A stretch of DNA of 64,000 nt from contig NZ_CP060695.1 of assembly GCF_014352875.1 (NCBI RefSeq), positions 1,209,501 to 1,273,500 of the forward strand, given 5' to 3'. Positions within the stretch are counted from its first letter, which is position 1, and each line of letters starts with the position of its first letter. A program made the translations under genes and the position numbers. Positions 51,978 to 61,160 of the stretch are shown here, piece by piece. The DNA is from Polaribacter pectinis. GTDB lineage: Bacteria; Bacteroidota; Bacteroidia; Flavobacteriales; Flavobacteriaceae. The notes beneath the pieces are model-generated. The model searched no databases and was not told where the DNA came from. It saw nothing but the letters and a program-made list of their open reading frames with translations.

Positions 51978-53927
51978 ATGCAATTTAAAAATCCAGAAAT
52001 ACTTTACTTTTTAGCACTGCTTATTATACCTATTTTGGTGCATCTTTTTCAGTTGCAAAAGTTTGTAAAAGTACCCTTTACAAATGTTGCTTTTTTGCAA
52101 AAATTAGCACAACAAACTCGTAAAAGTTCTCGTGTAAAAAAGTGGTTAATTCTAGCAACAAGAATGCTTTTATTTTCAGCGATACTTTTTGCTTTTTCTC
52201 AACCTTATTTAAGTAAAAAAAATATTGACAAAAAGCAACACACTTTTATATATTTAGACAATTCTTTAAGTACAAATAGCAAAGGTAAAAAAGGGAATTT
52301 ATTACAAATTGCATCTCAAGAAATAATAGAAAATACATCTGAAAAAAACACATATTCCTTGCAAACAAATTCAGAATTTTACGAAGAAATTAGTAAATCT
52401 GAATTAAAAAATATACTTTTAAAAACTAAAAATAGTTCTAAAAAATTAGATTTATCGACTGTTTTCTTAAAAATATCATCAGAAAACAAAAACAAAACCA
52501 ACACTTTAAATAATAATATATTAATTTCTGATTTTCAGACTACTTACAAAAAAAAGTTTACAAATGTAACACCTGCTTTTACAGCTATAAAACTAACTCC
52601 ATCACAAAAAAATAACATTTATATAGACAGTGTTTTTATCAGTAATGAAAACACCGAAAACTTTACGGTAAATGCAATTGTAAAAAATATTGGAGAGAAG
52701 CAAAACAATATTCCAATAGCAATTTATGATGATAACAAATTGATAAGTAAACAGTCCTTCCCTATTACTGAAAACGAAGAAAAAATAATTCAGTTCACAA
52801 TTAAAAATCAACCTAATTTTTCAGGAAAACTAGAACTAACTTTCAGCGATACTTTTTCTTTTGACAACATCTTTTATTTTCATTTAAAAAACACAAATAA
52901 AATTAATGTTTTAGCGATTGGAAATGATTCTAATTACTTGTCGAAAATTTACACTGAAAAGGAATTTAACTTCACAAATTCCTCACTTCAAAACATAAAC
53001 TATAATGCCATTCTTAAACAGCAATTAATCATCTTAAATGAAGTAGAAAATATTCCTGAAATTTTAAAAAATCGTTTAATGGATTTTTCTAAAAATGGAG
53101 GTCATTTAGTAATTATACCAAATGAAGAATCTGACATTTCTTCTTACAATAATTTTTTATCAAAATTAAAAGCCGGGAAACTTGAACCAAAGAAGAAAGA
53201 CACTTTAAAAATTACAAACATAAATTATAATCACCCACTTTTTAAAAATGTGTTTTCTAAAAAAGTGACTAATTTTCAATATCCGAATGTTAGAAGCCTC
53301 TACCCTATTTCGTCAATAAAAAGTAGTAAAATTGTAATTTTTGAAAATAACACAGTTTTTTTATCGCAAATAAACACGAATTCTGGGAAGATTTATTTGT
53401 TTTCGAGCGCTATCAACAAAAACAATAGTAACTTCTTAAATTCACCTTTAATTGTGCCCGTTTTTTATAATTTCGGGAAATTAAGTTTTAAACACGCACA
53501 ATTATACTATAGAAATAGTCAAGAAAATAAGATTGATATAGAAACCAAATTAGGGAAAGATGATATTTTATCCATCTCTAATTCTGAATCATCTTTTATA
53601 CCTTTACAACAAACCTATCAAAATAAAGTAACAATTACCACAAACCAACAACCTACAGAAGCTGGGTTTTATTCTATCTTAAAAGAAAAAGACACCATCG
53701 CAAAATTGGCTTTCAATTTCCCGAAAGAAGAAAGTTCTTTAGATTTTTTAGACCTTAATGAGTTTAAGGCAGCTAATAAAAATATTACAATTTCTACTTC
53801 AATAAAAGACGTTTTTAAAGATATTGATAAAAAAAATGAAGTTCATTGGCTTTGGAAATGGTTTTTAGCTTTGGCAATTGTATCTTTGTTATTAGAAATT
53901 TTGATTTTAAAATTCTATAAACCATGA
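51978..53927 (+). CDS. BatA-domain (aerotolerance regulator) membrane protein
   Basis: A 649-residue inner-membrane protein. The N-terminal BatA domain reads FKNPEILYFLALLIIPILVHLFQLQKFVKVPFTNVAFL (about 3-40), followed by a second helix (57-77), a long periplasmic region with von Willebrand-like and glutamine-amidotransferase-like strands (about 80-620) and a final helix near 625-645. Proteins of this type are found throughout Bacteroidota. They were named after Bacteroides aerotolerance genes; the mechanism is unknown. Its stop overlaps the next gene by 4 bp (ATGA). Confidence 0.9.
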   Translation: MQFKNPEILYFLALLIIPILVHLFQLQKFVKVPFTNVAFLQKLAQQTRKSSRVKKWLILATRMLLFSAILFAFSQPYLSKKNIDKKQHTFIYLDNSLSTNSKGKKGNLLQIASQEIIENTSEKNTYSLQTNSEFYEEISKSELKNILLKTKNSSKKLDLSTVFLKISSENKNKTNTLNNNILISDFQTTYKKKFTNVTPAFTAIKLTPSQKNNIYIDSVFISNENTENFTVNAIVKNIGEKQNNIPIAIYDDNKLISKQSFPITENEEKIIQFTIKNQPNFSGKLELTFSDTFSFDNIFYFHLKNTNKINVLAIGNDSNYLSKIYTEKEFNFTNSSLQNINYNAILKQQLIILNEVENIPEILKNRLMDFSKNGGHLVIIPNEESDISSYNNFLSKLKAGKLEPKKKDTLKITNINYNHPLFKNVFSKKVTNFQYPNVRSLYPISSIKSSKIVIFENNTVFLSQINTNSGKIYLFSSAINKNNSNFLNSPLIVPVFYNFGKLSFKHAQLYYRNSQENKIDIETKLGKDDILSISNSESSFIPLQQTYQNKVTITTNQQPTEAGFYSILKEKDTIAKLAFNFPKEESSLDFLDLNEFKAANKNITISTSIKDVFKDIDKKNEVHWLWKWFLALAIVSLLLEILILKFYKP

Positions 53928-55183
53928 CCACGCTTATAAAATCGGCAACGATTATAGACACTTCAAGCCCATATCATAATCAACAAAAAGACATTTTAAT
54001 CAGTGATGGATTCATCCAAAAAATTGCTGATAATATTCCTAATAAAAAGGAATATCAACTTGTAAAAGAAGAAAACCTACATGTTTCTTGTGGTTGGTTC
54101 GACACAAGTGTTTCTTTTGGTGAACCAGGTTACGAAGAACGAGAAACCATTAAAAACGGATTGCAAGTTGCCGCAAAAAGTGGTTTTACAGCAGTAGCAG
54201 TGAATGCAAATTCTAATCCTGTTATTGATAATAAATCTGCTGTAGAATTTTTAATTAACAAAGCTAATGGTTTTACAACAAACCTCTATCCTATTGCTGC
54301 TTTAACGCAACAAAGTAAAGGTGAAGAAATGGCAGAATTGTATGACATGCAACAATCTGGTGCAATTGCATTTGGCGATTATAAAAAACCAATTGCGAAT
54401 GACAATTTAATGAAAATTGCACTTTTATACGCTCAAAATTTTGATGGTTTGGTTTTTAGTTTCCCAAAAAACAACTCTATAGCTGGAGAAGGAATTGCTA
54501 ATGAAGGAATTAATAGTACAAAATTAGGTTTAAAAGGGAATCCTGCTTTGGCAGAACACATACAAATTGCTAGAGATTTATTTTTGTTAGAATATACTGG
54601 CGGAAAACTACACATTCCAACTATATCAACAGCAAAGTCAGTAGACTTGATTAAGGAAGCAAAAAAGAAAGGTTTGCAAGTTTCTTGTAGCGTTTCTGCA
54701 CATCATTTAACACTTACAGATGATGAATTGCATAGTTTTGATAGCAACTACAAAACGAATCCGCCATTAAGAACAAAAACCGACATTAAAGCCTTGCAAA
54801 AAGGTGTGAAATCTGGTGTAATAGACATTATTACTTCAGATCATAATCCTATGGATATAGAATTAAAAAAGGTTGAATTTAGTCAAGCTAAATCTGGCAC
54901 AATTGGTTTAGAGAGTTTGTTTGGCGCAGTAAATTCAGTTTTAGACCTAGAAGATTTTATTGAAACAATTACGTCTAAACCTAGAACTATTTTTAGACTA
55001 GAAGAAGCATCTATTTCTGAAGGAAAAAAAGCCGATATTTCTATTTTTAATCCTGATGATGAATATCTTTTTACTAAAGAACATATTTTATCAACTTCTA
55101 AAAACAGTGCTTTCATCAACAAAAAGATGAAAGGAAAAGTATATGGCGTTTTTGTCAATAATCAACTAATATTAAATTCTTAA
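53924..55183 (+). CDS. Dihydroorotase-like amidohydrolase lacking the HxH metal motif
   Basis: A 419-residue protein of the class I dihydroorotase (PyrC/multifunctional type) family, recognisable by GEPGYEERETIKNGLQVAAKSGFTAVAVN (about 66-94), AEHIQIARDLFLLEYTGG and SDHNPMDIELKK (about 306-317). The metal-binding DxHxH of active enzymes is DTSVS here (60-64), so both histidines are Ser. The later LHIxHIST reads LHIPTIST, so another ligand is missing. It is probably inactive as a dihydroorotase and may act as a partner of aspartate transcarbamoylase, as the pDHO proteins of other bacteria do. Overlaps the BatA gene by 4 bp. Confidence 0.87.
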   Translation: MTTLIKSATIIDTSSPYHNQQKDILISDGFIQKIADNIPNKKEYQLVKEENLHVSCGWFDTSVSFGEPGYEERETIKNGLQVAAKSGFTAVAVNANSNPVIDNKSAVEFLINKANGFTTNLYPIAALTQQSKGEEMAELYDMQQSGAIAFGDYKKPIANDNLMKIALLYAQNFDGLVFSFPKNNSIAGEGIANEGINSTKLGLKGNPALAEHIQIARDLFLLEYTGGKLHIPTISTAKSVDLIKEAKKKGLQVSCSVSAHHLTLTDDELHSFDSNYKTNPPLRTKTDIKALQKGVKSGVIDIITSDHNPMDIELKKVEFSQAKSGTIGLESLFGAVNSVLDLEDFIETITSKPRTIFRLEEASISEGKKADISIFNPDDEYLFTKEHILSTSKNSAFINKKMKGKVYGVFVNNQLILNS

Positions 55184-55186
55184 ATT

Positions 55187-55513
55187 ATGGAAAACCAAAC
55201 AGTAAACGAAGGAAAAACAATGGCTATTATTAGCTATATTACAATAATTGGAACTATTATAGCTTTTATAATGAATAGCAGCAAGAAGAATTCTTTTGCT
55301 AGCTTCCATATCAGACAAATGATTGGTATTTTTCTTTTATCGATGATTAATAAGTATCTTATTTATGATTTTCTTGGCTCTACTGCTGGTTGGATTGTTG
55401 GAGTTATTATTTTTGTTTTTTGGATAATTGGCTTTATAGGTGCAGTTAAAGGAGAAGAAAAATTAGTTCCTGCAGTAGGAGAACATTTTCAAAATTGGTT
55501 TCAAGGAATTTAA
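55187..55513 (+). CDS. Tic20-like (DUF4870-type) small membrane protein
   Basis: A 108-residue protein with three to four membrane helices: TMAIISYITIIGTIIAFIM, SFASFHIRQMIGIFLLSM with the characteristic FHxRQ motif (about 41-46), and two C-terminal helices. In flavobacterial genomes such proteins are called 'import component' because of distant similarity to chloroplast Tic20; no transport role is shown in bacteria. Located 3 bp after the dihydroorotase-like gene and 5 bp before the esterase gene, all on one transcript. Confidence 0.82.
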   Translation: MENQTVNEGKTMAIISYITIIGTIIAFIMNSSKKNSFASFHIRQMIGIFLLSMINKYLIYDFLGSTAGWIVGVIIFVFWIIGFIGAVKGEEKLVPAVGEHFQNWFQGI

Positions 55514-55518
55514 GATTT

Positions 55519-56160
55519 ATGAGTGATTTACATTATATAGTTAGAGAACCAAAAAAGTCAGTAGAAAATCCGCCTTTATTAATTTTGCTACATGGTTATG
55601 GAAGTAACGAGCAAGATTTATTTTCTTTTGCAGAAGAATTGCCAGAGAACTTATTAATTGTAAGTGCACAAGCACCACTTTCTATGGGTTTTGGAGCCTA
55701 TGCTTGGTATTCCATAAATTTTGATGACAAAAACGGAAAGTTTTCAGATTTAAAAGAAGCTAAAGAATCGATTGATAAAATCGCTCTTTTTATAGACGAT
55801 ATTAAAAAGAAATACAACACAAATGCTGATAAAACTTTTCTTTTAGGTTTTAGCCAAGGTGCAATTTTAAGCTATTCTTTAAGTTTTTTCTACCCAAATA
55901 AAGTACAACACGTAATTGCATTAAGTGGTTATATAAATACTGAATTATTACCAGAAAATATTTCCAAAGAAATTACAACTAATTATTATTGCTCTCATGG
56001 TTCTGTAGACCAAGTTTTACCTGTAGATTGGGCAAGAAAAAGCAAACCTTTTTTAGATAAATTAGGTTTTGAAAATGTGTATTCAGAATACCCAGTTGGA
56101 CATGGAGTTGCTCCACAAAACTTTTACAGTTTTAAAAATTGGATTGAAAAGAATTTGTAG
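55519..56160 (+). CDS. Phospholipase/carboxylesterase family alpha/beta hydrolase
   Basis: A 213-residue cytoplasmic hydrolase of the acyl-protein thioesterase/phospholipase-carboxylesterase family. LLHGYGSNEQDLF (about 25-37) forms the oxyanion hole, GFSQGAILSY (about 113-122) holds the nucleophile Ser, and the charge relay is completed by Asp in HGSVDQVLPV (about 166) and His in YPVGHGVAPQ (about 196). It hydrolyses short acyl esters. I start at the ATG at 55519 since the eight codons before it overlap the previous gene. Confidence 0.92.
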   Translation: MSDLHYIVREPKKSVENPPLLILLHGYGSNEQDLFSFAEELPENLLIVSAQAPLSMGFGAYAWYSINFDDKNGKFSDLKEAKESIDKIALFIDDIKKKYNTNADKTFLLGFSQGAILSYSLSFFYPNKVQHVIALSGYINTELLPENISKEITTNYYCSHGSVDQVLPVDWARKSKPFLDKLGFENVYSEYPVGHGVAPQNFYSFKNWIEKNL

Positions 56161-56215
56161 GTTAATTTATTTTTAAGTCTAAAAACACATATTATATTTA
56201 TCCTTACCATTTAAA

Positions 56216-57049
56216 ATGAACATCCGTAATTACTTTATAATTTTTTTCTTAATATTTAATTTACTTTCTTGTAAGAACAAAAACAATGCAAAAAAACCGG
56301 ATGAAGTAACTAAAAATACTCCATCGGATTTACAAGTTGATCATTTTAATATTTGGGTAACAAACCCGAAAAAAGCAAAAGAAAAATTAACAGAAATCGG
56401 ATTTACATCTGTCCCTGATTCGCTCTCTGCAATTCATAAAGGACAAGGAACCGCAGGAAGATACTTTCATTTTTTAAATGGATATCTCGAGTTAATTTTT
56501 GTGTACGACCTAAAAGAATTAAAAGATAACAACCTCATAAATAATGATTTAGGTTTTACTAAAAGAGCTAACTTTCAAAAAAATGGAGCTTCCCCTTTTA
56601 GTATCGCTTTAAAAGTTAAAAATTATGATGTAGATAAAATTCCTTTTGAAAAGGTTGCATACCACCAAGATTGGATGGAAGAAAACACTAATATTTTTTC
56701 TGCCAAGAATTCAAAAACACATCTTAATGAACCTTCAATTTTTGTTGTTTACCCTGAGATTGAATCACCTACATTTGAATCAATAAAAGCTTTAGAAAAC
56801 ACTCCTAGCGAAGATTCTTATTGGAAAAGTTTTTACAAACACCCAAATGGAGCTAAAAAAATTACTCGTCTAATTATTACTTCTAAAAATTTAGATTTAA
56901 AAACTACAACTATTAAAGCGGTTAACGGAATAGAAAATGTAACTGTTAAAAAGGGAAAAGAACATTTAATGGAATTATATTTCGATAATAATGTTCAAGG
57001 AAAAACATTTGATTTAAGACCAGAATTACCATTAATAATAAACTTGTAG
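56216..57049 (+). CDS. Glyoxalase-like (VOC) lipoprotein
   Basis: A 277-residue lipoprotein: signal peptide with lipobox LLSC (Cys20), then a low-complexity Lys/Asn spacer and a VOC-type fold beginning at LQVDHFNIWVTNPKKAKEKLTEIGF (about 38-62) with the paired strand YFHFLNGYLELIFVYD (about 84-99). The His near 41 and Glu near 94 occupy the places of VOC metal ligands. VOC enzymes are usually cytoplasmic, so an envelope-anchored version is uncommon. The reaction is unknown. Confidence 0.8.
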   Translation: MNIRNYFIIFFLIFNLLSCKNKNNAKKPDEVTKNTPSDLQVDHFNIWVTNPKKAKEKLTEIGFTSVPDSLSAIHKGQGTAGRYFHFLNGYLELIFVYDLKELKDNNLINNDLGFTKRANFQKNGASPFSIALKVKNYDVDKIPFEKVAYHQDWMEENTNIFSAKNSKTHLNEPSIFVVYPEIESPTFESIKALENTPSEDSYWKSFYKHPNGAKKITRLIITSKNLDLKTTTIKAVNGIENVTVKKGKEHLMELYFDNNVQGKTFDLRPELPLIINL

Positions 57050-57141
57050 TAAAAGTCTCAAACAGCTAAATATTGTAATATCACCAAAACTACACCATCA
57101 ATATTTATTATTTTCAACAAAAACCCTACTTTCTTTTAAGC

Positions 57142-57149
57142 TATCTTTG
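57142..57149 (+). promoter_or_regulatory. -7 box (TATCTTTG) of the DEAD-box helicase gene
   Basis: Exact TAnnTTTG, 15 bp before the ATG at 57165. Confidence 0.5.
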
Positions 57150-57164
57150 CATAAAAAATAAGTA

Positions 57165-58400
57165 ATGCAGTTTTCTGAAATATCATTAAATAAGTCCATA
57201 TTAAAAGCAGTTGCTGAAGAGCGTTTTCATACACCAACTTTAGTTCAAGAAAAGACAATTCCGTTAGTTTTAGCTAAAAAAAATGTTGTGGTTTCTGCAA
57301 ACACAGGAACAGGAAAAACAGCTGCATTTGCTTTGCCGATTATTGAGCTTTTATTTGATAAACAAGATGCAGAAAACAATAAAAGAAAAATAAAATCACT
57401 AATTGTTACTCCAACTAGAGAATTGGCGATTCAGATTTTAGAGAATTTCACAAGCTTTAGTAAATATTCAGATTTAACCACTACAGCAGTATTTGGTGGC
57501 GTTTCTTTAGAACCTCAAAAAGAAATATTGGCAAAAGGTGTAGATATTTTAGTAGCTACTCCAGGAAGATTAATTGACTTGCAAATGCAAGGAAATATCG
57601 ATTTAAGCGGTATTGAAATACTTGTTTTAGATGAAGCAGATTTAATGCTAGACATGGGTTTTATAAACGATGTTAAAAAAATTGAAGCACTTTGCCCTAG
57701 AAAAAAACAAACCTTACTTTTCTCTGCTACAATTCCTGATAAAATTGTAGAGTTAGCAAACAGAATGCTAAAAAACCCTGTAAAAGTTGAAATAAATCCT
57801 GAAGAAACAACTGCCAAAAATATTGGTCAGTTATTGTATTATCTTCCAAAGAAAAATAAAACAGATATCTGTTTGCATTTATTGAGAAATACCATCAATG
57901 GAAAAATAATTATTTTTAGACGTACAAAATTCGGAGTTGATAAATTAGAAGAATCTCTAGTTAAGAACGGATACAATGTAACAAGTATTCATGGAGATAA
58001 GACTCAAAGCATTAGAAATAAAGCAATAGAAGATTTTAAAAGTAAGAAAGCAACTATTTTAATTGCTACTGATGTTGCTGCTCGTGGAATTGATATTACA
58101 AACGTAGATGCAATTATTAATTTCGATATCCCAAATGTGCCAGAAACCTACATTCATAGAATTGGTAGAACTGGTAGAGCAGGAAAATCTGGAATTGCAT
58201 TTTCTTTTTGTTCTCAAGATGAAAACGCTTATATCAAACAAATTGAGGCTTTAATTGAAAAACCAATTAAAGTTATTACAGAGCATCCTTATGTAATAAA
58301 TAAGCCAAAACACACCAAAAAACAACCAAATACAATTAGCAAAAATAAAAAAGGGAGAAAATCTGAAGCTTCAAAAAAGAAGAAAAAGCGTTGGTATTAA
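57165..58400 (+). CDS. DEAD-box RNA helicase (RhlE-like)
   Basis: A 411-residue ATP-dependent RNA helicase with the complete motif set: Q motif (TLVQEKTIPLVL), I SANTGTGKTAAF (about 44-55), Ia PTRELA, II DEAD (about 155), III SATIP (about 185), IV IIFRRTKFGVD, V ATDVAARGIDI (about 304-314) and VI HRIGRTGRAG (about 331-340). The last ~35 residues are Lys-rich and basic, presumably an RNA-binding tail. Likely roles are in ribosome assembly, RNA decay or cold adaptation. Confidence 0.95.
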   Translation: MQFSEISLNKSILKAVAEERFHTPTLVQEKTIPLVLAKKNVVVSANTGTGKTAAFALPIIELLFDKQDAENNKRKIKSLIVTPTRELAIQILENFTSFSKYSDLTTTAVFGGVSLEPQKEILAKGVDILVATPGRLIDLQMQGNIDLSGIEILVLDEADLMLDMGFINDVKKIEALCPRKKQTLLFSATIPDKIVELANRMLKNPVKVEINPEETTAKNIGQLLYYLPKKNKTDICLHLLRNTINGKIIIFRRTKFGVDKLEESLVKNGYNVTSIHGDKTQSIRNKAIEDFKSKKATILIATDVAARGIDITNVDAIINFDIPNVPETYIHRIGRTGRAGKSGIAFSFCSQDENAYIKQIEALIEKPIKVITEHPYVINKPKHTKKQPNTISKNKKGRKSEASKKKKKRWY

Positions 58401-58439
58401 AATTTCACTTATTTTTAGAAAAATTTATTCTTAATTTTA

Positions 58440-59591
58440 ATGGTTAAAAAAGAAAGACTTTACTATCTAGACTGGTTAAGAGTATTGGCTTTTTGGTTAC
58501 TAATTCTATTTCATACTTGGCAACCTTTTTCACATTTTCATTGGCTTATAGAAAGCAATTATCAAACTACAATTGCCGATATTCTGACAATTTACACACA
58601 TGGTTGGCGTTTACATTTAATTTTTTTTGTTTCTGGAATTGGAACTTGGTTTGCAATTGGTTCACATAAAAAGAACTTTTTTAAAGATCGCTTTTTAAGA
58701 TTGATGATTCCTTTCATATTTGCTTCTCTATTAATTGTTCCTAGCCAGAGATATTACCAAAGATTACAAAATGGTGAAATTTTTGATAGCTTTTGGAGAT
58801 TTATGAATTTGTACCCTTCACAAGTTTTACAAAACGATTATGGTTTTAGTATTCTTTTATGGTGTAAAGAAATTGGTATCCATCTCTGGTATCTACCTTA
58901 TCTTTTAATAATGACACTTGTCTGCTTTCCAATTTTAAAAAAAGTAAAACAAGGTAATTTTCCTATAAAAAAAATAAAAAGCATCCTAGATAAACCTTAT
59001 GGAATTTTTGTGCTAGCAATTCCGCTTTTTTTAATTAGACTTTTATTAAAGCCTATTTTCCCTAACTATACAGATTGGGCAGATTTCTTCACTTATGTTT
59101 GGTCGTTTTTGTATGGTTTCATTTTAATTAATAATCATACTGAATTGATAATAATTCTTCAAAAGAATCAAAAAAAATTTCTAGTTGTTGGTTTAATTTG
59201 CTCTTTAACACTAATTGTAGGATCTACAAAAGAAGAATTAGTTGCTACGTATCTAAATCCAGAGTTTAATTATTATCATGTTTTAATTAGTTTTTTAAAC
59301 GCTCTAATCGCTTTTTCATGGACTATGTTTTTTGTTTCGTTATTTTCAAAAAAAATGAATTTCAAAAAAGAATTTTTAACTGAAGCTAATACAAGTATTT
59401 TACCAATATATATCTTGCACCAAAGTATTATTGTTTGTTTTGGTTATTATATTATTGCAGAAAAATTGGGTGCATTTGTAGAATTTACAATTATTTTAAT
59501 CTTAACAACAATCTCTTGTCTATTACTTTTTAAGATTATAACAAAAATTGGAATTTTACGTTTCTTATTTGGAATGAAATCGAAAGAATAA
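58440..59591 (+). CDS. Acyltransferase family 3 membrane protein
   Basis: A 383-residue polytopic inner-membrane protein (ten or so helices) of the acyltransferase 3/OpgC (MdoC)-like family. The opening RLYYLDWLRVLAFWLLILFHTWQPF (about 5-29) holds the catalytic-site His and Arg pair; LHLIFFVSGIGTWFAIG (about 60-76) is the second landmark. Such enzymes move acyl groups across the membrane onto surface glycans or lipids. It lies 39 bp after the helicase gene. The acceptor is unknown. Confidence 0.9.
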   Translation: MVKKERLYYLDWLRVLAFWLLILFHTWQPFSHFHWLIESNYQTTIADILTIYTHGWRLHLIFFVSGIGTWFAIGSHKKNFFKDRFLRLMIPFIFASLLIVPSQRYYQRLQNGEIFDSFWRFMNLYPSQVLQNDYGFSILLWCKEIGIHLWYLPYLLIMTLVCFPILKKVKQGNFPIKKIKSILDKPYGIFVLAIPLFLIRLLLKPIFPNYTDWADFFTYVWSFLYGFILINNHTELIIILQKNQKKFLVVGLICSLTLIVGSTKEELVATYLNPEFNYYHVLISFLNALIAFSWTMFFVSLFSKKMNFKKEFLTEANTSILPIYILHQSIIVCFGYYIIAEKLGAFVEFTIILILTTISCLLLFKIITKIGILRFLFGMKSKE

Positions 59592-59595
59592 ATAA

Positions 59596-61110
59596 TTAAA
59601 TATATTCACCTATTTTACCCACAAACTCAACAGCAGTATAAGGTTTAGAAATCACATCAACAAAACCAATATTTTTATATCTTTCAATATCTTCTGGTGT
59701 TGTATTAGCAGTTAAAGCTAAAAAAGGGATTATAATATTTGCCCTATTGAAATCTTTTTTCTGCTGCATTAATTGTTCTCCTGTAATATTTGGCATGTGA
59801 ATATCTAGTAAAACCAAATCAAAAACATCACTTTTTAACTTATTTAAAGCTTCTAACCCGTCTTTTACAAGCGTTAGCTTTACGTCTTCTTTTTTTAGAA
59901 TGTGAGCAACTATAGTTTGATTTAGAGCATCATCATCTGCAACTAAAATTCTTTTTCCTGTAAGACTTTTCTTTTCGGAAATTATTACTTTCTTTTTAAT
60001 TTGAGATTTTGCTTTTAAGAACGGAATTTGAACTGTAAAAGAAGTACCTTTATCTAATTCGCTTTCTACAGAAACGGTTCCACTCATCGCATTTAAAAGT
60101 CTTTTTACGATTGATAAACCTAATCCTGCTCCACCAAAAACACGATTGTCGCTTTTTTTGTTTTGCTGATATTCATTAAAGATTTTAGAAGACTGTTCCT
60201 TTGTCATTCCTCTTCCTGTATCTTTAATTTCGAAAGCTAAATTCACGTTATTTTCATCTTCAGAAACAAAACGCACATCTAATGCTATTTCTCCTTTTTG
60301 AGTAAATTTTAACGAATTAGACATTAAATTAGAAAGAATTTGATTAATTCTTACATCATCTCCTAAAACAATATTTGGTATTTTTTTTGAAACGCTTAAA
60401 ACAAGTTCTACTTCTTCATTTTTATTTTGAAGCTTGTAGTTTGCAATACAATTTTCTGCAATTTCTTTAATGCTTATTTCTGAATTTACAAGCTCTAATT
60501 TCCCAGCTTCAATTCTAGATAAATCTAAAATATCATCTACAATAACTTTTAAATTCTTACCAGAGATGGATAATAATTTTGAATATTCTTGTACGTTTTT
60601 ATTAATTTCTTCTTTAGAAATCATTTCAGCGTAACCTAAGATAACATTCAATGGGTTTCTAACTTCATGACTCATCATTGCCAAAAAGCGCGACTTTTCT
60701 TCATTTGCTTTGTCAGCAATTTTACGAAGTTTATCAAGTTCAATATTTTTTTCTGCAAGCTCTCTTTTAATGAAGAAAATATCGTTTCTATTTTGATTGA
60801 GTTGATCTACTATCTTATAAACGTTTGTTCTATTATGAATTAACACAACAACTGTATTTTCCTCTTTAAATAACTCTACATCTACATTGTACTCATTTTC
60901 TTTTGAAACAATAACCATTCCTTCTAAAAGAAAAGACTCTTTTAGTGGTAAAGATTCTAAAATTCCTTCTAAAAATGGGCAAGATTCATAAATTGAAGCT
61001 TCTATAGTAAATTCTTCTTTAGCAAATCTACCAGCGTTTATGCTTTTTATAACTCCAAAAGAATTGGTAGTTAGTTGTAAAAAAACATCTTCTATTTTTG
61101 CTGGTATCAA
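59596..61110 (-). CDS. Hybrid histidine kinase with C-terminal receiver domain
   Basis: A 504-residue cytoplasmic hybrid kinase without membrane helices: an N-terminal PAS-like sensor (about 5-105), a short coiled coil (106-140), HisKA with H148 in MMSHEVRNPLN, HATPase with N box QILSNLMSNSLKF, GRGMTK and GAGLGLSIVKRLL, then a receiver domain (386-504) with acidic pair in VADDD and phospho-acceptor D436 (LLLDIHMPN). It is the last gene of the GTPase operon, starting 6 bp after the GTPase stop. The first residues KIEDVFLQLT echo the end of the GTPase (NVEDAFLQLT). Confidence 0.93.
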   Translation of the reverse strand: MIPAKIEDVFLQLTTNSFGVIKSINAGRFAKEEFTIEASIYESCPFLEGILESLPLKESFLLEGMVIVSKENEYNVDVELFKEENTVVVLIHNRTNVYKIVDQLNQNRNDIFFIKRELAEKNIELDKLRKIADKANEEKSRFLAMMSHEVRNPLNVILGYAEMISKEEINKNVQEYSKLLSISGKNLKVIVDDILDLSRIEAGKLELVNSEISIKEIAENCIANYKLQNKNEEVELVLSVSKKIPNIVLGDDVRINQILSNLMSNSLKFTQKGEIALDVRFVSEDENNVNLAFEIKDTGRGMTKEQSSKIFNEYQQNKKSDNRVFGGAGLGLSIVKRLLNAMSGTVSVESELDKGTSFTVQIPFLKAKSQIKKKVIISEKKSLTGKRILVADDDALNQTIVAHILKKEDVKLTLVKDGLEALNKLKSDVFDLVLLDIHMPNITGEQLMQQKKDFNRANIIIPFLALTANTTPEDIERYKNIGFVDVISKPYTAVEFVGKIGEYI

Positions 61111-61160
61111 CAGGTTCTATTTTAAAGCTTTGGCTGTTAATTGTAAAAAAGCGTCTTCTA
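61070..61160. repeat. In-frame 25-bp direct repeat across the GTPase/kinase gene boundary
   Basis: 61070-61094 and 61136-61160 are identical at 22 of 25 bases and lie 66 bp (22 codons) apart in the same reading frame. The first copy encodes the kinase N-terminus (ED-FLQLT), the second the GTPase C-terminus. Confidence 0.7.
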
